A DNA stretch of 46,265 nt from a virus: positions 1 through 46,265 of the IMG/VR virus record IMGVR_UViG_3300018757_000033, one strand, 5' to 3'. The position numbers and the translations under genes were made by a program. Each line of letters begins with the position of its first letter. Within the stretch, counting starts at the first letter, position 1. This document shows, piece after piece, positions 6,878 to 15,413 of the stretch. The notes below the pieces were generated by a model that was not told the origin of the DNA, did not search any database, and saw only the letters and a list, made by a program, of their open reading frames with translations.

Positions 6878-7210
6878 TCACTTTTTGTGCTTGTTGTATT
6901 CGGTCACGAACCGCTCAATGGCTGCGCGCACTTCTTCGTGGCTGACGTTGATTTTCCGTGCTTCCAGATGGCGTGACACGTATGCAGATGCCGCAGCGAT
7001 TTTATTGCCGGATGCAGCCTCGCTCATCGTCTGTTCTACCAGGGCGAAGCCCTCCTGCGCGAGCTTGTAGAGGAACTCACGCTCAGCCGTGCTCTTACGG
7101 GCATCAATCCACCCTAGCACGCGCTTACGCAGCTCCGTCATCGCAACCAGTACCAGGAGAGCGAGCAGGCTGACGAGGCCGTTCGTAATCTCATGTACGA
7201 ATTGTTCCAT
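6878..7210 (-). CDS. LLH-family holin
   Basis: 110 residues. ATG 7210 chosen (AAGGA ten bases upstream; the in-frame GTG at 7219 abuts that site). One N-terminal transmembrane helix (about 10-28), then a long charged helical domain (AEREFLYKLAQEGFALVEQT) typical of LLH-type phage holins. Its start overlaps the end of the amidase gene region. It forms the membrane lesion that lets the amidase reach the wall at lysis. Confidence 0.75.
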   Translation of the reverse strand: MEQFVHEITNGLVSLLALLVLVAMTELRKRVLGWIDARKSTAEREFLYKLAQEGFALVEQTMSEAASGNKIAAASAYVSRHLEARKINVSHEEVRAAIERFVTEYNKHKK

Positions 7211-7211
7211 G

Positions 7212-8027
7212 TCACACACATCCTTTCAAGTTCACGGTTCTTGTTTTGTTGTCCCATACCACCGTCAGGCCGAGGGCAGCTGCCAGCTCACGCGCAGGAG
7301 CGTAGGCGGATCCGGACACGATCTTTTCGTGCAAGTCTTTTCCGTTCACGCGCACGTCCTTCGACGCTGCGATCCACTCCAGCTTGCCGCCGGCAGCCGT
7401 CACCACCGCTCGCACCGGGAGCATGGAAACACTGTCCTGCAGGAAGCCGGTGAAGGGGAGAGTTTTGCCGTTCAAAACGATTGCAACCGGCACGTCAGCT
7501 GACTTTTCCACAGGTCTGTCCACAGGTTTTTTCAAGAACTGTGTATAACCTACGCGGAACCATTCCATAGAGAATGCGGGGCAGTTTTTCCATGCGTAGC
7601 CGGGGTACTCCTGGTGACCGAGGATCTGCTTCATGTTTGGAAGGGTACCCTGCAGGTACTCCAATAGGCGATATACTGCGTAGATCTGAGCTGGTGTAGG
7701 CAGCTGCACCCGGAAGTCGCCAATCAAGCAAATCCCCAGGGCGTGGCGGTTGCTGTCGCCCACATGATAGCTGATCGCTTCCAGATCGTTGCACCAGTAG
7801 ATGGTTCCATCTTTTTGGATGACAAACGTGTAGGCGATGCCGGGCCATTTATTGGTGCCCACGTGGAAGTTTGCGAACGCCTCCGGTGTCCCCGTCTTTG
7901 TCAGCGAGTGATGGATCGCCGCCGACCGGATGTCCTCCAGCCGACGACTCCTGTATTTAAGCACCGGGTGCCGCGGCAAAGAGACGCGAACGTCGACCAC
8001 GCGCGCGCCTGGGATGATGAGTCGCAT
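7212..8027 (-). CDS. N-acetylmuramoyl-L-alanine amidase endolysin
   Basis: 271 residues from the ATG after GGGGGAGGAAAATAA; an upstream TTG lies inside the previous gene. N-terminal Amidase_2/PGRP fold with zinc-ligand motifs (AAIHHS, GHQEYPGY, KNCPAF). The C-terminal part (from about residue 175) is a copper-amine-oxidase-N-like repeat domain (LNGK, LPVRAVVTAAGGK, VNGK, APARELAAALG) seen in many Bacillales cell-wall enzymes, presumably for wall attachment. No signal peptide, so release depends on the holin. It cuts the bond between MurNAc and L-Ala. Confidence 0.88.
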   Translation of the reverse strand: MRLIIPGARVVDVRVSLPRHPVLKYRSRRLEDIRSAAIHHSLTKTGTPEAFANFHVGTNKWPGIAYTFVIQKDGTIYWCNDLEAISYHVGDSNRHALGICLIGDFRVQLPTPAQIYAVYRLLEYLQGTLPNMKQILGHQEYPGYAWKNCPAFSMEWFRVGYTQFLKKPVDRPVEKSADVPVAIVLNGKTLPFTGFLQDSVSMLPVRAVVTAAGGKLEWIAASKDVRVNGKDLHEKIVSGSAYAPARELAAALGLTVVWDNKTRTVNLKGCV

Positions 8028-8028
8028 T

Positions 8029-8448
8029 TTATTTTCCTCCCCCAAACAGGACTGTCAGACCGGCCGCGATAGCCGGCCCCAAAATACTCCACACCTTTAA
8101 GAAGAGTTCATACCGCCTGCCTTTATCTGCTTCGCTGGCATTAACCATCTGTTCGTCTCTCTTTTGGTCGTAATCGAGCAGTTGAGAAATGATCTTTCGA
8201 TTTTCCTTGCTCTCTTCAATGATGGTTTTCTCAAGGCTGATAGAATGACGCTCCAAACTGGTCAATTGGTTCTGAACTTGAGCTACGGACAACAAAAGTT
8301 GCTGGTTGGTCTGCTCTACTTTCTCGATGCGATCGTCTTGTCGTTGCTGGATGCTTTGCAGGCTCTTCACCCATCCCTCAAGCTGCCCCAGACGTGTCGC
8401 GTGTTCATCCACTCTTTCATGCAGGCGCGTAACTGCAGAGTCTGTCAT
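8029..8448 (-). CDS. xhlA: XhlA-like hemolysin/holin-associated protein
   Basis: 139 residues, ATG after AAGGAGGAAATGTC. A long coiled coil (about 5-100) is followed by one C-terminal transmembrane helix (VWSILGPAIAAGLTVLFGG). This matches XhlA of PBSX, a membrane-associated partner of holin and amidase in lysis, although it is longer than the roughly 90-residue PBSX protein. Its stop overlaps the amidase leader (TAAAATG). Confidence 0.7.
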   Translation of the reverse strand: MTDSAVTRLHERVDEHATRLGQLEGWVKSLQSIQQRQDDRIEKVEQTNQQLLLSVAQVQNQLTSLERHSISLEKTIIEESKENRKIISQLLDYDQKRDEQMVNASEADKGRRYELFLKVWSILGPAIAAGLTVLFGGGK

Positions 8449-8460
8449 GACATTTCCTCC

Positions 8461-8967
8461 TTACGGGGCAAAAATGAAGGGAGTGTTATCACTCCCAAAA
8501 CTGACCTTGCAAAGTTTGTCTGATCGAGACAAATCGCCCGGGGTTACGTGGCCGTCAACCTCCGGGCAGAGATCAATTCCTGCTGCCTTGTACATCTTGT
8601 CCACTGTCTCGGAACAGTTCATTCGTCTGGGAGCGTCACGGATCGGCAGACCGGTGAGAATGTGCAGGCCGTTCGTCAGGCTCTGCAGGAGGTCATATGG
8701 TGCGTTCAGACAGCCGCGCAGGAAAAACTCCATATTGACCAGTTGATACATCTTAAAAGGCTCCCTGTAACGATACACGTCGTATTCAGATGGCCTGTAC
8801 GTAATGTGCCGCATCTTTAACGGGTATCGCCAGTCCGTCTCTACGACATGCCAGTCATCGATGGCGATCGCAACATGGGAATAAGGGGAGCGCGTAACTT
8901 CTTCGATCACGCGTCCGACAAGCGATTTCCCCTTAACAAAAAGGAGGTCGAAGCGTCTTAGATCCAC
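8461..8967 (-). CDS. Permuted papain-like (YiiX/NlpC-P60 type) hydrolase
   Basis: 168 residues from the GTG placed eight bases after AAGGAGG; the longer reading starts inside the previous gene. Features of the circularly permuted papain fold: RFDLLFVKG at the start, SHVAIAI with the His, and a later NCSETVDKMY with the nucleophile Cys, like YiiX/LRAT-type enzymes. No signal peptide. It sits between tail-fibre and lysis genes, so it may be a virion-associated or lysis-assisting amidase/peptidase acting on wall peptides or lipids; the substrate is unknown. Confidence 0.65.
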   Translation of the reverse strand: MDLRRFDLLFVKGKSLVGRVIEEVTRSPYSHVAIAIDDWHVVETDWRYPLKMRHITYRPSEYDVYRYREPFKMYQLVNMEFFLRGCLNAPYDLLQSLTNGLHILTGLPIRDAPRRMNCSETVDKMYKAAGIDLCPEVDGHVTPGDLSRSDKLCKVSFGSDNTPFIFAP

Positions 8968-8980
8968 ACGCCTCGCCTCC

Positions 8981-9499
8981 TTACCAGTTGATTGCATCGA
9001 CTTCTGCTCTTGTCGTCGCAGCTTGAACCTGTGCTTTTAGTGTCCAATACTTGGCGATTTTCTGCTGTTTGTGCTGCCCGGCTTCGAATACCACGTTGAT
9101 AAACTGATCACGGGTGTGGAGGACTATCCCGGCATCTTCCGTCTTCCAGTAGACTTCCGAAATGTCTGGCTTCAGAAGTAACAGCGTGCTTTGCTGGCTG
9201 AAATTGTCCTGTGCTTCTTGGTCGAACTTGTAAAAGTGTCCGGTAGTTGCAGAAGTGAAACCTGCGAGGATAGCACGGTTGCACTCCGCATCCAGTTCAA
9301 CTTTTTTTCGCTGCTTTATTGTGTTTAGATGCGCTTCTGTCAAAATAAATTGACCGTTCTGATGGATGTAGTGGCTTGGATTTTTGGCTATATCTTGGGA
9401 TTGGTCATCGGGAATAAGTACTGCGTCACCAAAAGGCGCTTCTTCAAATCCCTCAGCGATCTGCAAGATCTGACCATCCTTGTCAACTTGAGCAAACAT
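8981..9499 (-). CDS. Tail-fibre-associated protein (DUF4376-like)
   Basis: 172 residues, ATG after AAAGGAGGTATCGAA. N-terminal part (FAQVDKDGQILQIAEGFEEA) is typical of Bacillales phage tail accessory proteins. The C-terminal DUF4376-like segment (RAILAGFTSATTGHFYKFD, then LHTRDQFINVV and a helical end) follows. Directly downstream of the large fibre gene; probably a fibre chaperone or minor tail protein. Confidence 0.65.
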   Translation of the reverse strand: MFAQVDKDGQILQIAEGFEEAPFGDAVLIPDDQSQDIAKNPSHYIHQNGQFILTEAHLNTIKQRKKVELDAECNRAILAGFTSATTGHFYKFDQEAQDNFSQQSTLLLLKPDISEVYWKTEDAGIVLHTRDQFINVVFEAGQHKQQKIAKYWTLKAQVQAATTRAEVDAINW

Positions 9500-9512
9500 T
9501 TCGATACCTCCT

Positions 9513-12110
9513 TTAGGTGATCTGTATAAATTTTGAAGCGCCGGCGCTTCCGACGGTTGGCGGCGTATTGGTTGTAGGTGCCACCGATGGGACAACGTTG
9601 CTTCCTGGCGTTCCTCCAGAAACGTTCACGGTGGCTGAGGAACTCGGTGCAGCAATGATCACTTGGCCGCCGCCACCTCCAGCTCCACCAGCTCCGTAGT
9701 ACGTGGTCCCTCCGCTGGTACCATATGAGTCCCCACCTTTTCCACCTTTTGCTTCTAACGTGATCGCGGGTATTGCGTTTTGGGAGTAGACCACCACGAG
9801 TCCGCCCCCGCCTCCGCCTCCACCGGAAGAACTTTGTGGGGTTGTCAGTCCAGAAGTGGAGGAGTAATACATATACCCGCCTGTGCCGCCTGCACCTCGC
9901 GCTCCTGAACCGCCGTTACCCCCTGTACATTTTTGCAATCCGCCACTATTCCCACCGCCACCACCAGCAGAGCCTACATCACTCACAGATAGGTCAAGTG
10001 CGTCTGCCGAAAACCATTCGATGGCCTTGCTGATTGAACTGTAGTCCATCGTGTCATTACTTACAGGGGGGTTATTGACTCCGCCTTTTCCTGAAACTAA
10101 AGTTGATCCAAATAGAGAACCTGCTGTCCCATCAAAACCGGCGGTGTATGCCGTCCCGGTATAGGCTCCTGTTGCATTTGCGCCATCTGATCCATTCGCT
10201 GTTATTTTCCCTGATCCGACGATCTTTTCAGCGATGACGAGCAAAATACCGCCTCCAGCGCCGCCCGCACCACCGGATGCGACCCTGCCACCCGCACCGC
10301 CGGATGCACCTTTGCCGTCTACCGAGATGACGCCATTTAAGGTGAGGGTTCCAGCAACATACAAGATCGTTACACCAGCACTAAGGGTTAACGTGACGCC
10401 TGCGTTGATCGTTAAGTTGTTGTACCGAAGGACGCTATTAGCATCGGTCGTATTAGATGAAATCACTACGTCCCCGAGTGCCTTGTTATAACCTAGTAAC
10501 TCCTTGAAGAAGCGTGCTTTTGCCCCTGATTCAACACTGTCCAACTTGGTCTTGTCGGGGACACTCATGAACCCGGCGGCTGTCGGCGTTGCAACGGCGT
10601 GCGCCGCACCCCCGGCCCCAACGTGTGCCGCAGGTGCGAATTGCGTGGTGTCAACGGAAATCGTGATTTCATCCGTTGCAGAATCAGCCGTCATGAGGAT
10701 AGCCGTTCCTTCTCTTAATGTCGCTGTGTCCTGCTTGGAATCTGCGGCCACGCTACCCTTCGATGTTCCGGCGTTGTTCTTTACGGCGATTGTTGCGAAT
10801 GTGTTCTGATTGACCTCCGCCCCGGCCTGGATTCCTTGCAACTTGGTGTAGTCGGCGACACTCATAAACCCGGCGGCGGTGGTTGTGGCTACGGCGTGAG
10901 AGGCACCACCCGACCCAATGTGAGCATCAAAATCTGTCTTTAGGGCCAATCCAGTCCGATCGGTGGATTCCACTTGATTGACGTAGGCAGTCAAGTCGGT
11001 GACTTTATTGGTAATCAACCATCCCTCACGATACGTCATGTTAGATAGGTTTGAGTATGTCAATGTCGCTTTACTTACTACTACCTGTGGATATGAGAAG
11101 GAGTCGGTAGTCTCGCCAATGATGATAGCGACCTTTCCCGACTTGTTGGCCAGACGAACGCGTAGTCTCCGGTTCCCAATCAGTACGTGGCCCTGCTGAC
11201 CAACCTGTACCGCCCCTGCGTTCCCACTATAGAAACCGACCACTAATTTTGATACGGTGGTTGTTGTGTTATATTCATAAATATCTATCTCCACCATGCC
11301 CATAACGGACGTACCAAAAGGTATGGTAGTTTCGATGACAATACAACCAGTTTCTAGTGATGCCAAACCCTTCAGTGAAGCAAGATTGTGATGGACATTT
11401 GCGTATGTTGAGCGTTCGGTTATCATTCCGGTGATTTCGAAGTCACCTGTCATTTGAATGTCTTGGTTAATCGTGTTGCTTAATTTTGCGTTCCATGCCG
11501 ACCGCTCCGCGGCGGTGATATGCGATACGGTATCGGCGATGTGACCAGAAAGATCCGCCCACAGCTGTTTTATCGTTTTTACAGGATCGGTCTTCCAGTC
11601 TGATTCTCCGGTGATCGCCTTAAATCGGTTGGCGAAGAATGAGAGGAATTTAGGCCATTTCGCAGTGTTGCTCGATGGGGCCTGGGCCTGATCGACTGTC
11701 AGAGTTTCATTCAAGATATTCCGACGATCGGTATAAGAGAGTACCGTCGTAGCGTTTGTCGTGAAGTACCAGAGGGGGCACACGCCGTCAGCAACCGCTT
11801 GTGACGTCGACTTCTTGATTGCGCCGTCAGTGTCCAGGTAGATGTACTGCCCTTGATTCGCGTTGAGCGCGATCGATCCGGCTGGAACAGAGAACCGCTG
11901 CCCCTTCACGTAAGCGACACCAGCCGCCCAAGTTGCAGTCAACCCGGAATAGTTGAAAGTCAGGCCGGAGACAACGAAGCTGCCGCCGAGTTCGTTCGCC
12001 AGGTCTTTGGTTAGCTGGTGCGCATCCTCAATCCCCGTCTCAATTCGGTTATAGTCCGTTTCCATGACCGGATCGTCGGGTCCCCAGTTCTTCTTTGCTT
12101 GATAGGTCAT
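9513..12110 (-). CDS. Tail fibre with poly-glycine receptor-binding end
   Basis: 865 residues, ATG after GAAAGGAGGAACGAC. The N-terminus (WGPDDPVMETDYNRIE) is the usual baseplate-attaching start of PBSX-like fibres. Two repeats of about 40 residues share HAVAT-x-TAAGFMSV-x-D-x-TKL. From about residue 590 the chain is dominated by glycine blocks (GGAGGRVASGGAGGAGGG and similar) alternating with short hydrophobic strands, like poly-glycine-helix adhesin tips of T-even-type phages. It probably sets host range. The glycine blocks and repeats are natural sites for recombination. Confidence 0.8.
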   Translation of the reverse strand: MTYQAKKNWGPDDPVMETDYNRIETGIEDAHQLTKDLANELGGSFVVSGLTFNYSGLTATWAAGVAYVKGQRFSVPAGSIALNANQGQYIYLDTDGAIKKSTSQAVADGVCPLWYFTTNATTVLSYTDRRNILNETLTVDQAQAPSSNTAKWPKFLSFFANRFKAITGESDWKTDPVKTIKQLWADLSGHIADTVSHITAAERSAWNAKLSNTINQDIQMTGDFEITGMITERSTYANVHHNLASLKGLASLETGCIVIETTIPFGTSVMGMVEIDIYEYNTTTTVSKLVVGFYSGNAGAVQVGQQGHVLIGNRRLRVRLANKSGKVAIIIGETTDSFSYPQVVVSKATLTYSNLSNMTYREGWLITNKVTDLTAYVNQVESTDRTGLALKTDFDAHIGSGGASHAVATTTAAGFMSVADYTKLQGIQAGAEVNQNTFATIAVKNNAGTSKGSVAADSKQDTATLREGTAILMTADSATDEITISVDTTQFAPAAHVGAGGAAHAVATPTAAGFMSVPDKTKLDSVESGAKARFFKELLGYNKALGDVVISSNTTDANSVLRYNNLTINAGVTLTLSAGVTILYVAGTLTLNGVISVDGKGASGGAGGRVASGGAGGAGGGILLVIAEKIVGSGKITANGSDGANATGAYTGTAYTAGFDGTAGSLFGSTLVSGKGGVNNPPVSNDTMDYSSISKAIEWFSADALDLSVSDVGSAGGGGGNSGGLQKCTGGNGGSGARGAGGTGGYMYYSSTSGLTTPQSSSGGGGGGGGLVVVYSQNAIPAITLEAKGGKGGDSYGTSGGTTYYGAGGAGGGGGQVIIAAPSSSATVNVSGGTPGSNVVPSVAPTTNTPPTVGSAGASKFIQIT

Positions 12111-12394
12111 GTCGTTCCTCCTTTCGCCTCGATCGTAAAGGTGAAGTCAAATTGCTGGTTTGCGGGCATAGTGATATTGACCGGCTTGTTGACTATCACC
12201 TTACCATCGGCCGTTTTCAGTTTCAGATTCGTCACCGCGGTCACATTTTGGATGGTCCCCGTCCGGACTGTCACGACCTTTCCAGCGACGGAAACCTGCG
12301 CCACCGGAACGTCCGTGGTGTCGTTCAGCGTCACCATGGAGGCCCGGCTTTGAACGTCCTGGGCCACCAGTTGCAAATAGTCGTCATGTATCAT
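12107..12394 (-). CDS. Small tail/baseplate protein
   Basis: 95 residues, beta-rich, overlapping the upstream gene by four bases and the fibre start by four. Sequence VAGKVVTVRTGTIQNVTAVTN repeats Val/Thr strands. Small proteins at this place between the XkdU-type gene and the fibre are seen in related myoviruses. No specific motif recognised. Confidence 0.55.
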   Translation of the reverse strand: MIHDDYLQLVAQDVQSRASMVTLNDTTDVPVAQVSVAGKVVTVRTGTIQNVTAVTNLKLKTADGKVIVNKPVNITMPANQQFDFTFTIEAKGGTT

Positions 12395-12963
12395 ACAACG
12401 ACCTCACTTCCTCTCATCATCGGGGCTAGACCTACGCGCATCTCCCTTACAGTGCGGTACCGCTTGGTCGAAATCGTAACGGTATCCACCAGCTGGACTG
12501 TTTCGCCCCCTGTAAATCGAAGGTCGATTCCTACCGCGTGAACCGGTCGGATCTTCTCAAACGACGTCACCAGCTTGTTGAGATCGACGGTATCCTCTTG
12601 CCTGAAGGTGTACCGGATGCGTTTGGTAGTGAACAGCTCCTCTACAGTCACGATCTTCAGGGTGGAAGCGTCGAGCCCCAGGTTTCGAAGTACGGCGGGT
12701 GTAAACGAGACCCGGGACCAATACTTCTCCTTCAGGGCTTGACGTCGCTGTTCGTCCGGCATGAACTGCTTCCTCCCGAAGTAGATCCAATCCCAGACAT
12801 CCAGTGAGTAGGTGGCCGTCATCGGGAAAAACTGATCCCGCAGCTTGTTGATCTTTTGCAGCTGTTCGGAGATTTCAAGATCCGCCGCCTCGAAGTGGTA
12901 CTCGGCGATCTTGTTTTCATACCAGTAGGGCGGCAGCATTCGCCGGTATTTTTCTATGATCAT
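12391..12963 (-). CDS. xkdU: XkdU/YmfQ-like baseplate protein (DUF2313)
   Basis: 190 residues, overlapping the XkdT-type gene by four bases. Begins MIIEKYRRMLPPYWYENKI and has the alpha-helical start and later beta part of Mu gp48/YmfQ-type proteins. It joins the baseplate wedge to the tail fibre. Confidence 0.75.
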   Translation of the reverse strand: MIIEKYRRMLPPYWYENKIAEYHFEAADLEISEQLQKINKLRDQFFPMTATYSLDVWDWIYFGRKQFMPDEQRRQALKEKYWSRVSFTPAVLRNLGLDASTLKIVTVEELFTTKRIRYTFRQEDTVDLNKLVTSFEKIRPVHAVGIDLRFTGGETVQLVDTVTISTKRYRTVREMRVGLAPMMRGSEVVV

Positions 12964-13775
12964 GTGTTCACCACCAAATTGAGGGAGACAACCTGCCCGC
13001 CCGGTACGGTCACGTTTCCGGTACCGCCGTTCAGCGTGTAGTTAGAGTAGTCTTCCACCCCATCAACAAAGAAGAGCGCTGCGATCTGCTGATACACCAG
13101 ATTCGTGCGCCCTTTGATGTATTCTTTTATACGGCTGGTCAACAAGGCGGTGACATCGCTCAGAACAGCACCCGAAGTGAGGATCAACGTCACGGAAACC
13201 GTCAGGGTAAACACGGTCGCCGGGTGAACCTGCAGGTCATGGAGCGCGATACGTTTTGGCTCCAGCGCGGCTTTTACCTGCTCAGCAAAAGCCTGCGTCG
13301 CTGGTTGACCGTTAATGTCCGTGATGTAAATGTCGATCGAAAGGTCATGTCTCTGCTTTTCAAGTGCAATCGCCCCACCCACTCCGTTGACCGCCATCGC
13401 CCACGCTTCATAGTCCTGACGTCGCCCGTTTCCTTCTTCAGTACGGGCGCGTTGGATCAGACGCTCCCGATATGGGTCATCAAGCTCCCCGACCTTCCGG
13501 GGGAGGCCAAGAAAAACGCCGTGTGCATCCAGGTACTCTCCGTCAGCCCAGGGTAAAAATCCTTGTAGGAATGCGTATTCCAGCAGTTGCTGTTGTTCGC
13601 TGATTTCCTTTGCGACCGGGTACAGCAGGTCGTAAAAAATCTCCCCTTCTTCTGTGGCAGGAGGAGATTCTCCGCGCGCTTGTGCGATCTCCGTCAGGTT
13701 GTTTACGATCCGCTGGTAAACCTCGTCAGGTGTTTCGCGGACCAAGGGCATTTCAGGTTTTACAATCGCCGCCAT
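12960..13775 (-). CDS. xkdT: Baseplate J-like protein (XkdT)
   Basis: 271 residues. N-terminal LVRETPDEVYQRIVNNL and central YLDAHGVFLGLPRK with the following EGNGRRQDYEAWA region are typical of the baseplate J/gp47 family, though the chain is shorter than the roughly 350-residue members. It forms the baseplate wedge. Overlaps its neighbours on both sides, as expected in the tail operon. Confidence 0.82.
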   Translation of the reverse strand: MAAIVKPEMPLVRETPDEVYQRIVNNLTEIAQARGESPPATEEGEIFYDLLYPVAKEISEQQQLLEYAFLQGFLPWADGEYLDAHGVFLGLPRKVGELDDPYRERLIQRARTEEGNGRRQDYEAWAMAVNGVGGAIALEKQRHDLSIDIYITDINGQPATQAFAEQVKAALEPKRIALHDLQVHPATVFTLTVSVTLILTSGAVLSDVTALLTSRIKEYIKGRTNLVYQQIAALFFVDGVEDYSNYTLNGGTGNVTVPGGQVVSLNLVVNT

Positions 13776-14197
13776 GCACTCACCTCCGTTTTCAGCGTGC
13801 CGCGTACTCCTTCGATCTGGAGAGAGAAACGAATGGAGTCATCTTCAAAGCGAATATCCAGCACCTCTGCGCGGTCAACCTCGCTGTGCGCCTCCAGCGC
13901 CTCTTCTGCCTGTGTTTTGATCACCGGCAGCGAAATAAGTGCGCGCATTTTCCCCACGTCGTTCTGGAAATCGACGCCCATTTTATCTGTGTAGATCTCG
14001 TATGCAAAGCGCTTGGTGTTCAAGATTTTCTTTGCGATCTCCTCCAGGTACTCCTGATAGGTCTCGGTTTTCAGGAGCCTGCCGTCCGGCCCCGTGACAA
14101 ACTGGCGTGTGGTCCAATCCATTTTGTAGGTCCACGGGATCGGCGGATTTTCAGGAGAGGCGAGATCCGCGTCGGTGATGTTCAATTCCGGAAACAC
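13760..14197 (-). CDS. xkdS: XkdS-like baseplate protein (DUF2634)
   Basis: 145 residues, gp25/lysozyme-like wedge family. Motifs PWTYKMDWTTRQFV and FAYEIYTDKMGVDF match DUF2634 proteins that sit before XkdT. Starts directly after the previous gene and overlaps xkdT by 16 bases. Confidence 0.8.
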   Translation of the reverse strand: MFPELNITDADLASPENPPIPWTYKMDWTTRQFVTGPDGRLLKTETYQEYLEEIAKKILNTKRFAYEIYTDKMGVDFQNDVGKMRALISLPVIKTQAEEALEAHSEVDRAEVLDIRFEDDSIRFSLQIEGVRGTLKTEVSAWRRL

Positions 14198-14446
14198 CTA
14201 CCCCACCTCCCCCAGTATCAGGTACTGTCCGCTTGTGCAGCGAAGCAACGCGTATTTTTTTCCTACGTCGAGAACAGTAATCTCGTCCCGTTTCAGTTTG
14301 ACGAGCTCGTCCGGTTCCAACGGTTCAGGGTCTTCGTCCAACTTGATCGACAGGGGGGAAGCCGAGATCAGTGTACCGAACTCTACCTGCGTGTCCGTGA
14401 TGCCGTGGCGAGCCCTCCCCAATAACATCGAAACAGCCTCATGCAT
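14198..14446 (-). CDS. xkdR: XkdR-like protein (DUF2577)
   Basis: 82 residues from the ATG after GGAGAGGAGGGGGTAAGC; the longer reading runs back into the XkdQ gene. Contains FGTLISASPLSIKLD and a C-terminal beta part (KKYALLRCTSGQYLILGEVG), as in DUF2577 baseplate hub proteins. Confidence 0.75.
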   Translation of the reverse strand: MHEAVSMLLGRARHGITDTQVEFGTLISASPLSIKLDEDPEPLEPDELVKLKRDEITVLDVGKKYALLRCTSGQYLILGEVG

Positions 14447-14448
14447 GC

Positions 14449-15399
14449 TTACCCCCTCCTCTCCAGCTGTAGATCCATCGTGTACTCCTCGCCCTTCCAA
14501 TGGGCATTGCAGGACGTCACGATCCAGTCGGTTGTCGTTTTGTTGTCTTTTTCGAGTATCTTGATCATCCACCCGGCGCGGATCTTCGCGGCTCCGGGGT
14601 CCGAATGATGCACCGTGATCGATCGGGTTTTCGGGATCTTCGAGAGCGTGTTCAATTGGCGAGACGCGATGCCGCTCAGATCGGTGCTCTCGCCCGCGTC
14701 GATGATCTTGTGCATGCGACCGATCTGCTTGATCAGCTTGCTGTCCTCTTTTGTCACGCTGCCGAGTTGCTGGTCCCCTTTGTACCTCTCCACGGTGACG
14801 ACCGTGTACACGCCCTCCAGGTTTTCGCCGGCACTGCTCTTCTCCAGCATGGTCGCTCGCAGGATTGGGACGTAAGTGTTCCCTCCTTCCGGAAGGACAT
14901 ACAATTTGTCGCGCTGGGCCTGCACGAAGTAGCGTATGCCGGTTTTCTCGTACGCTTGCTCCGTCAGGCTGGTGTACAGTGCGGAGTAGGATTGAGTCGG
15001 GAGGCGGTCTTTTACGTTGAACCCGAACGCCGGACAGCTAAAGTTTATGCCCGTCGCTTTGATGATCCGCTCCAGCTCCTTGCCTGCGTCACCGTTCAGC
15101 CTTGGTCGGCTCACGTCGTTCTGGGCCAGATACCAGGCGATCTCATACGCATTGGCCTGCAGGTCGAGCGTTTTGTCATCGCGTTCCGGGCGGATGATGG
15201 TCCCGTGAAAAAACTGGTCTCTCTCGTTCAAGTCCTTCGCAAACAGCATCAGGAATCCGGCGGCCTCCAGCTGCGGGGCTTCCTTGATTCGGATGTCGCA
15301 CGTCTGGGCGATCTGGCCGCGGGATGATGACCACGATAATTCCAGAGCAGATGGGGTGAGTTCGATTCGCGTTGATCCTTTTCCGTAGATCACTCTCAT
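14449..15399 (-). CDS. xkdQ: XkdQ-like tail hub protein
   Basis: 316 residues, gpD/late-control-type hub fold. N-terminal beta part (SWSSSRGQIAQTCDIRI) and HGTIIRPERDDKTLDLQANAY are characteristic, as is DWIVTSCNAHWKGEEYTM near the end. It forms the baseplate hub with XkdP and XkdR. Confidence 0.82.
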   Translation of the reverse strand: MRVIYGKGSTRIELTPSALELSWSSSRGQIAQTCDIRIKEAPQLEAAGFLMLFAKDLNERDQFFHGTIIRPERDDKTLDLQANAYEIAWYLAQNDVSRPRLNGDAGKELERIIKATGINFSCPAFGFNVKDRLPTQSYSALYTSLTEQAYEKTGIRYFVQAQRDKLYVLPEGGNTYVPILRATMLEKSSAGENLEGVYTVVTVERYKGDQQLGSVTKEDSKLIKQIGRMHKIIDAGESTDLSGIASRQLNTLSKIPKTRSITVHHSDPGAAKIRAGWMIKILEKDNKTTTDWIVTSCNAHWKGEEYTMDLQLERRG

Positions 15400-15413
15400 G
15401 CTCTCACCTCAAC

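Noticed and set aside
9640-10320. Proline-rich rightward ORFs in the tail-fibre region
   Set aside because: They are the complementary reading of glycine codons in the fibre gene.
13610-14425. Long rightward ORFs opposite baseplate genes
   Set aside because: All late genes here run leftward with tight overlaps; the opposite frames have low-complexity composition and no start signals.
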